DNA of 27,763 bases. Origin: DASYHS01 sp035998295 (lineage in GTDB: Bacteria; Pseudomonadota; Alphaproteobacteria; Azospirillales; Azospirillaceae). Shown here one piece after another: positions 21,318 to 27,763 of the stretch. Location: positions 1 through 27,763 of the forward strand of contig NZ_DASYHS010000205.1 of NCBI RefSeq assembly GCF_035998295.1. The letters run 5' to 3'. Both the position numbers and the translations under genes were made by a program. Position 1 is the first letter of the stretch, and each line of letters starts with the position of its first letter. The notes beneath the pieces were generated by a model. The model worked only from the letters and a program-made list of their open reading frames with translations, was not told where the DNA came from and did no database searches.

Positions 21318-22670
21318 GTGGGGCCGCGCGAAACGACGATCGTCACGGAGTCGATTCGCTCGCTGTACCGCCGCAGCGTCCTGCACATGGCCGTCAACCT
21401 CGGCGTCGGCCTGCTGCTCGTGGCCGTCATCTGGCCGCGCCCGTCGCCGGCGCTGCTCGCGGGGTGGTATGCCGCGCTCGTCGGGGTGACGGTCGTGCGC
21501 ACCCTGTTGAGGCGGCATTTCCATGCGAGGCGGCGCCTCGGCCCCGAGGTGCTGCTCTGGGGACGGCTCCACACGGTCGGCGCGTTCGTGGCCGGCTGCA
21601 TCTGGGGATCGGCGGGGGCGCTGTTCTACGAGTCCGGCAACCTCGCCCACGAGGTGATGCTGATCCTGACGATGATCGGCATGGCGACGGGCGCCGTGTC
21701 CTTCAACGCCGCCTACCTGCCGAGCTTCGCCGGCTTCGCCGTGCCGCTGGTCCTGCCCCTGCTGGTCCGCCTGGGAATGGAGGGGGACACGGTCCACGTC
21801 GCGCTGGCGGCCATGGGGGCGGTGTACCTCGCCATGCTGCTCTCGGCCGCCACGGACCAGAACCGGATGCTGACGACCGCGCTGCGGCTGCGCCAGGAAC
21901 GCGAAGGCCTCGTCCAGGAGCTGCGCCTCGCCAAGAAGCAGGCCGAGACCGCGAGCCGCGCCAAGTCCGAGTTCCTGGCCACGATGAGCCACGAGCTGCG
22001 CACGCCGCTCACCGCGATCAACGGCTTCTCCGAAATCCTCGAGAACGAGCTGTTCGGCCCGCTCGGCAACCCGCGCTACCGGAACTACGCGGCGGACATA
22101 CGGGCGAGCGGCAGCCACCTGCTGGACCTGATCAACGACATCCTCGACCTCTCGAAGGCGGAAGCCGGCGCCCTGACGCTGGACCTCGGCCCGATGGACC
22201 TCGTCCAGCCGGTCGAATCGGCGGTGAGGCTGCTGCGCGAGCGCGTCGCCAGCGCCGGCCTCGACCTCGACGTCGACCTGCCGTCGGGTCCGCTGCGGAT
22301 CGAGGGCGACGAGCGGGCGATCAAGCAGGCGCTGATCAACCTTCTCTCGAACGCGATGAAGTTCACCCCTGCCGGGGGACGGATCCGGATCGCCGTGGCC
22401 CGGGCCGGGGATGGCTGGGCGTCGGTCACCGTCCGCGACACCGGCATCGGCATGCGGCGGGAGGACATTCCCCTGGCGCTCAGCCCGTTCGGCCAGATCG
22501 ACCGGCCCGTCGTGAAGGACCAGAGAGGCACCGGCCTCGGCCTTCCGCTCGCCAAGACGCTGATCGAACTGCATGGCGGGACGCTGGAGATGGACAGCGA
22601 GCCCGGCCTCGGCACGACGGTCACCCTGCGCATCCCCGCGTCGCGGGTCGAGGAGCCGGCATCCACCTGA
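21318..22670 (+). CDS. Membrane sensor histidine kinase, PleC/DivJ-type core, no PAS domain
   Basis: About 450 residues. Six hydrophobic segments fill the N-terminal half (about residues 25-180) with almost no periplasmic domain, followed by a short coiled coil (LRLRQEREGLVQELRLAKKQA). The HisKA box SEFLATMSHELRTPLTAINGFSEIL carries the phospho-acceptor His225 (GTG-start numbering). The following ELFGPLGNPRYRNYAADIRASG and LLDLINDILDLSKAEAG are typical of the alphaproteobacterial PleC/DivJ/PdhS kinases. The ATPase has INLLSNAMKFTP (N box), VRDTGIGM (G1) and GTGLGLPLAKTLIELHGG (G2). No response regulator is nearby, so it is an orphan kinase. The start is uncertain: GTG 21318 lacks a clear ribosome site, CTG 21261 has one, and the first ATG (21387) would cut into the first helix. 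Confidence 0.85.
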   Translation: MGPRETTIVTESIRSLYRRSVLHMAVNLGVGLLLVAVIWPRPSPALLAGWYAALVGVTVVRTLLRRHFHARRRLGPEVLLWGRLHTVGAFVAGCIWGSAGALFYESGNLAHEVMLILTMIGMATGAVSFNAAYLPSFAGFAVPLVLPLLVRLGMEGDTVHVALAAMGAVYLAMLLSAATDQNRMLTTALRLRQEREGLVQELRLAKKQAETASRAKSEFLATMSHELRTPLTAINGFSEILENELFGPLGNPRYRNYAADIRASGSHLLDLINDILDLSKAEAGALTLDLGPMDLVQPVESAVRLLRERVASAGLDLDVDLPSGPLRIEGDERAIKQALINLLSNAMKFTPAGGRIRIAVARAGDGWASVTVRDTGIGMRREDIPLALSPFGQIDRPVVKDQRGTGLGLPLAKTLIELHGGTLEMDSEPGLGTTVTLRIPASRVEEPAST

Positions 22671-22704
22671 ATGCCCTGGCCGGACACCCCGCGGCGATGC
22701 CGGG

Positions 22705-22732
22705 TTGACGCGCACGCACTCTACTGTATGCT
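22705..22732 (+). promoter_or_regulatory. dprA promoter, predicted leaderless
   Basis: TTGACG (22705-22710), a 16-bp spacer and TATGCT (22727-22732) form a good sigma-70 promoter. Initiation seven to eight bases after the -10 falls at 22739-22740, exactly on the A of the dprA ATG (22740). No Shine-Dalgarno lies before it. Confidence 0.55.
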
Positions 22733-22739
22733 GCGCGCC

Positions 22740-23861
22740 ATGCCTCAACCGACGCGCGCACTTTCGACCCAGGAAAGGACGGACTGGCTGCGCCTGATCC
22801 GCAGCGAGAACGTCGGCCCGGTCACCTTCTTCCGCCTGATCGAACGCTACGGCTCCGCCGCCGCGGCGCTGCGCGCCCTGCCGGAACTGGCGGCCCGCGG
22901 CGGCCGGTCCAAGCCGCTCCGGATCTGCTCGCGCGCCGAGGCCGAGCGGGAGACGGCGGCCGTCGAGCGCATCGGCGCGCGCCTTCTCGCCGCCTGCGAG
23001 CCGGAATTCCCGCCGCTGCTCGCCCACGCGGACGACTGCCCGCCCGTCCTGTGCGTTCTCGGCCACGCGCATCTGCTGGCCCGGCCCACCGTCGCGATCG
23101 TCGGCGCGCGGAACGCCTCGCTGAACGGGCGCAAGCTGGCGGAACGGATCGCCCGCGACCTGGGCGAGGCCGGCTATCTCGTCGCCTCGGGCATGGCGCG
23201 GGGCATCGATGCGGCCGCCCATGCCGGGGCGCTCGCGGCCGGCACCGTCGCGGTCGTCGCCGGCGGCGCGGACGTCTTCTATCCCGAGGAGAACCGGGAC
23301 CTTCAGCTCCGTGTCGGCGCCGAAGGCGCGGTCGTGGCCGAGATGCCCGTCGGCATGCAGCCCCAGGCCCGGCATTTCCCCCGCCGCAACCGGATCATCG
23401 CCGGCCTGTCGCTGGGCGTGCTCGTCGTCGAGGCCGCCTTGAAATCGGGCTCGCTGATCACCGCGCGCATCGCCGCCGATCTCGGCCGCGAGGTGTTCGC
23501 GGTCCCGGGATCGCCGCTCGACCCGCGCTGCCACGGGACCAACGCGCTGCTGCGCGAGGGGGCTTGGCTGACCGAAGGCGCCCAGGACGTCCTGGGCGTC
23601 CTGGCGGCGCGTCCGGGGCCCCGGCTGGCCGAGCCGTCCCGGGCCACGCCGTCCGCGCCGCCCCCGGCCGAACCGCCCGAGGCGGAGCTGGGCCCGGCGC
23701 GGCGGCGGATACTGGAATGCCTCAGCCCGACGCCGGTACAGGTTGACGAACTGATCCGGGGGTGCCAATTGTCTCCGGCGGTGGTACAGACCGTGATCCT
23801 GGAGCTGGAGCTGGCCGGCCGCGTCTCGCGCCATCCCGGCAACCAGGTCTGCCTGGTCTAG
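22740..23861 (+). CDS. dprA: DprA, DNA-processing protein (RecA loader for incoming ssDNA)
   Basis: A 373-residue protein that binds single-stranded DNA during natural transformation and loads RecA. A short helical SAM-like N-domain (LIRSENVGPVTFFRLIERYGS) precedes the Rossmann core: VAIVGARNAS, SGMARGIDAAAHAGAL, GGADVFYPEENRDL, FPRRNRIIAGLSLGVLVVEAALKSGSLITA and GSPLDPRCHGTNALL. A Pro-rich linker leads to the C-terminal winged-helix domain (RRILECLSPTPVQVDELIRGC). The start at 22740 was chosen because an upstream ATG (22728) lies inside the predicted -10 box. topA follows it by 60 bp (TTG start). dprA is also kept in species not known to be naturally competent, so transformation cannot be concluded from it. 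Confidence 0.95.
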   Translation: MPQPTRALSTQERTDWLRLIRSENVGPVTFFRLIERYGSAAAALRALPELAARGGRSKPLRICSRAEAERETAAVERIGARLLAACEPEFPPLLAHADDCPPVLCVLGHAHLLARPTVAIVGARNASLNGRKLAERIARDLGEAGYLVASGMARGIDAAAHAGALAAGTVAVVAGGADVFYPEENRDLQLRVGAEGAVVAEMPVGMQPQARHFPRRNRIIAGLSLGVLVVEAALKSGSLITARIAADLGREVFAVPGSPLDPRCHGTNALLREGAWLTEGAQDVLGVLAARPGPRLAEPSRATPSAPPPAEPPEAELGPARRRILECLSPTPVQVDELIRGCQLSPAVVQTVILELELAGRVSRHPGNQVCLV

Positions 23862-23921
23862 CGGGTGCCTCGGCTCCGCTCGTCCCGGAGCAACGCACCA
23901 CAGACAGAAAGCGGGCCTCAC

Positions 23922-26686
<2,765 letters not shown>

Positions 26687-26690
<4 letters not shown>

Positions 26691-27763
26691 CGGAGCGGCG
26701 GCAGCCCCGTTCCCCGCTGCCGTCCCGCGAGGACGTCCTGCGCTTCATACGCGAGAGCCCGACCCCGGTCGGCAAGCGGGAGATCGCGCGGGCCTTCCGC
26801 CTCAAGGGCGACGAGCGCACCGCCCTGAAGGCGCTGCTGCGCGAACTGGAGGCGGGAGGCACCGTGGAGCGCAACCGCGGCCGCCGCCTCGCCCCGCCCG
26901 CCGCGCTGCCGGAGACGGCCGTCGTCGAGGTGGCCGACATCGACGCCGACGGCGAGGTGGTGGCGCGTCCCGCCGCCTGGCCCCACGACGAACCCCCGCC
27001 CGCGATCTACATGCAGCCCGAGCGCAGGGGCCATCCGGCGCTCACGATCGGCGACCGCGTGCTCGCCCAGCTCCGCCGCCGCGGCGACGGCACCTATGAC
27101 GGCCGCACGCTGCGCCGCCTGGAGCCGGATGCGGACGCGCGCGTCCTCGGCGTGATCGAGGACACGCCGGAGGGCCCTCGCCTGCGCCCCGCCGACCGCC
27201 GCCGGCGCGACGACCTCGTCGTGCTGCCGAACAACGCGGCGGAAGCGGCGCACGGCGAGCTCGTGCTGGCCGAGGTTCTGCCCTCCACCCGCCTCGGTCT
27301 GCGCCAGGCCAGGGTCGTCGAGCGGCTGGGAGCGGCCGGCGCCCCCCGGGCCGCCAGCCTGATCGCTATCCATGCCAACGACATCCCCACGGTGTTCCCG
27401 GCCGCGGCCCTCGACGAGGCGGCCCAGGCACGGCCGGTCGGCCTCGATGGCCGGACCGACCTGCGCGGCCTGCCGCTGGTCACGATCGACGGCGCGGACG
27501 CGCGCGACTTCGACGATGCGGTCTGGGCGGAGCCGGAGGACGGTCCCGGCGGCGGCTGGCATCTGGTGGTCGCCATCGCCGACGTCGCCCATTACGTGCG
27601 CCCCAGCCGGCCGCTGGACCGCGCCGCCTTCCAGCGGGGGAATTCCTGCTACTTCCCCGACCGGGTGGTGCCGATGCTGCCGGAGGCGCTGTCCAACGGG
27701 CTGTGCTCGCTGCGCCCGGGCGAGGACAGGGCCTGCATCGCGGTCCATCTCCATGTCGGCCCC
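26687..27763 (+). CDS. rnr: RNase R, 5' part (3' end beyond window)
   Basis: 359 codons are visible, open to the last base of the window. RNase R is a processive 3'-5' exoribonuclease that degrades structured RNA and takes part in RNA quality control. An N-terminal winged helix (PSREDVLRFIRESPTPVGKREIARAF) is followed by cold-shock-like OB domains (VVEVADIDADGEVVARP and after). The RNB catalytic domain begins with VTIDGADARDFDDAVW (about 266-281), which holds the metal-binding Asp residues, then VVAIADVAHYV and NSCYFPDRVVPMLPEALSNGLCSL. The GTG start at 26687 overlaps the topA TGA (GTGA), indicating coupled translation. The remaining catalytic region, S1 domain and basic tail should lie just outside the window. 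Confidence 0.94.

Overview
The window looks like a chromosome segment from a GC-rich alphaproteobacterium, most like the Rhodospirillales. The grounds are very high GC with strong third-position bias, the order gatCAB / ruvX / pyrB / inactive-type pyrC / plsY / dprA / topA / rnr, a DUF1127 protein, a PleC/DivJ-type kinase core, and a possible EcfG-type stress promoter. No taxon was checked by database search.

Left part (1-5987): after the 3' end of an unrecognised gene comes a compact accessory cluster with visibly lower GC than its surroundings. A winged-helix/TPR regulator (minus) is divergent from a small cupin, an exported protein of unknown function, a CysK-like PLP enzyme and a group II PLP amino-acid decarboxylase. 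A short Val-rich ORF resembling a leader peptide lies just before the decarboxylase. The cluster ends beside the 3' end of tRNA-Ser(GCU), a common integration point, but no integrase or attachment repeat is visible. A working idea is that the CysK-like enzyme makes a beta-substituted alanine (for example cysteate) that the decarboxylase turns into an amine (for example taurine).

Middle (6265-10783): a copper operon on the minus strand, copA-cueR-(cystathionine gamma-synthase-like), has a textbook CueR promoter in front of copA. A divergent DUF3072 gene has a candidate EcfG promoter.

Right part (10808-27763): gatCAB (minus; GatA carries an unusual insertion of about 33 residues) is divergent from ruvX. 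An accessory block follows: an AEC-family transporter, a DUF1127 protein, a GcvA/GcdR-like LysR regulator and a glutarate-type class III CoA-transferase. Next comes pyrB-pyrC'-plsY, in which PyrC' has lost the HxH metal ligands. The block ends with an orphan membrane histidine kinase, dprA, topA with a Lys/Ala-rich tail, and the 5' part of rnr, cut by the window end.

Three genes (the 446-1996 regulator, pyrB and dprA) have promoter elements so close to their start codons, with no Shine-Dalgarno sequence, that their mRNAs are predicted to be leaderless or nearly so. Many long antisense open frames are GC-bias shadows and are not annotated.
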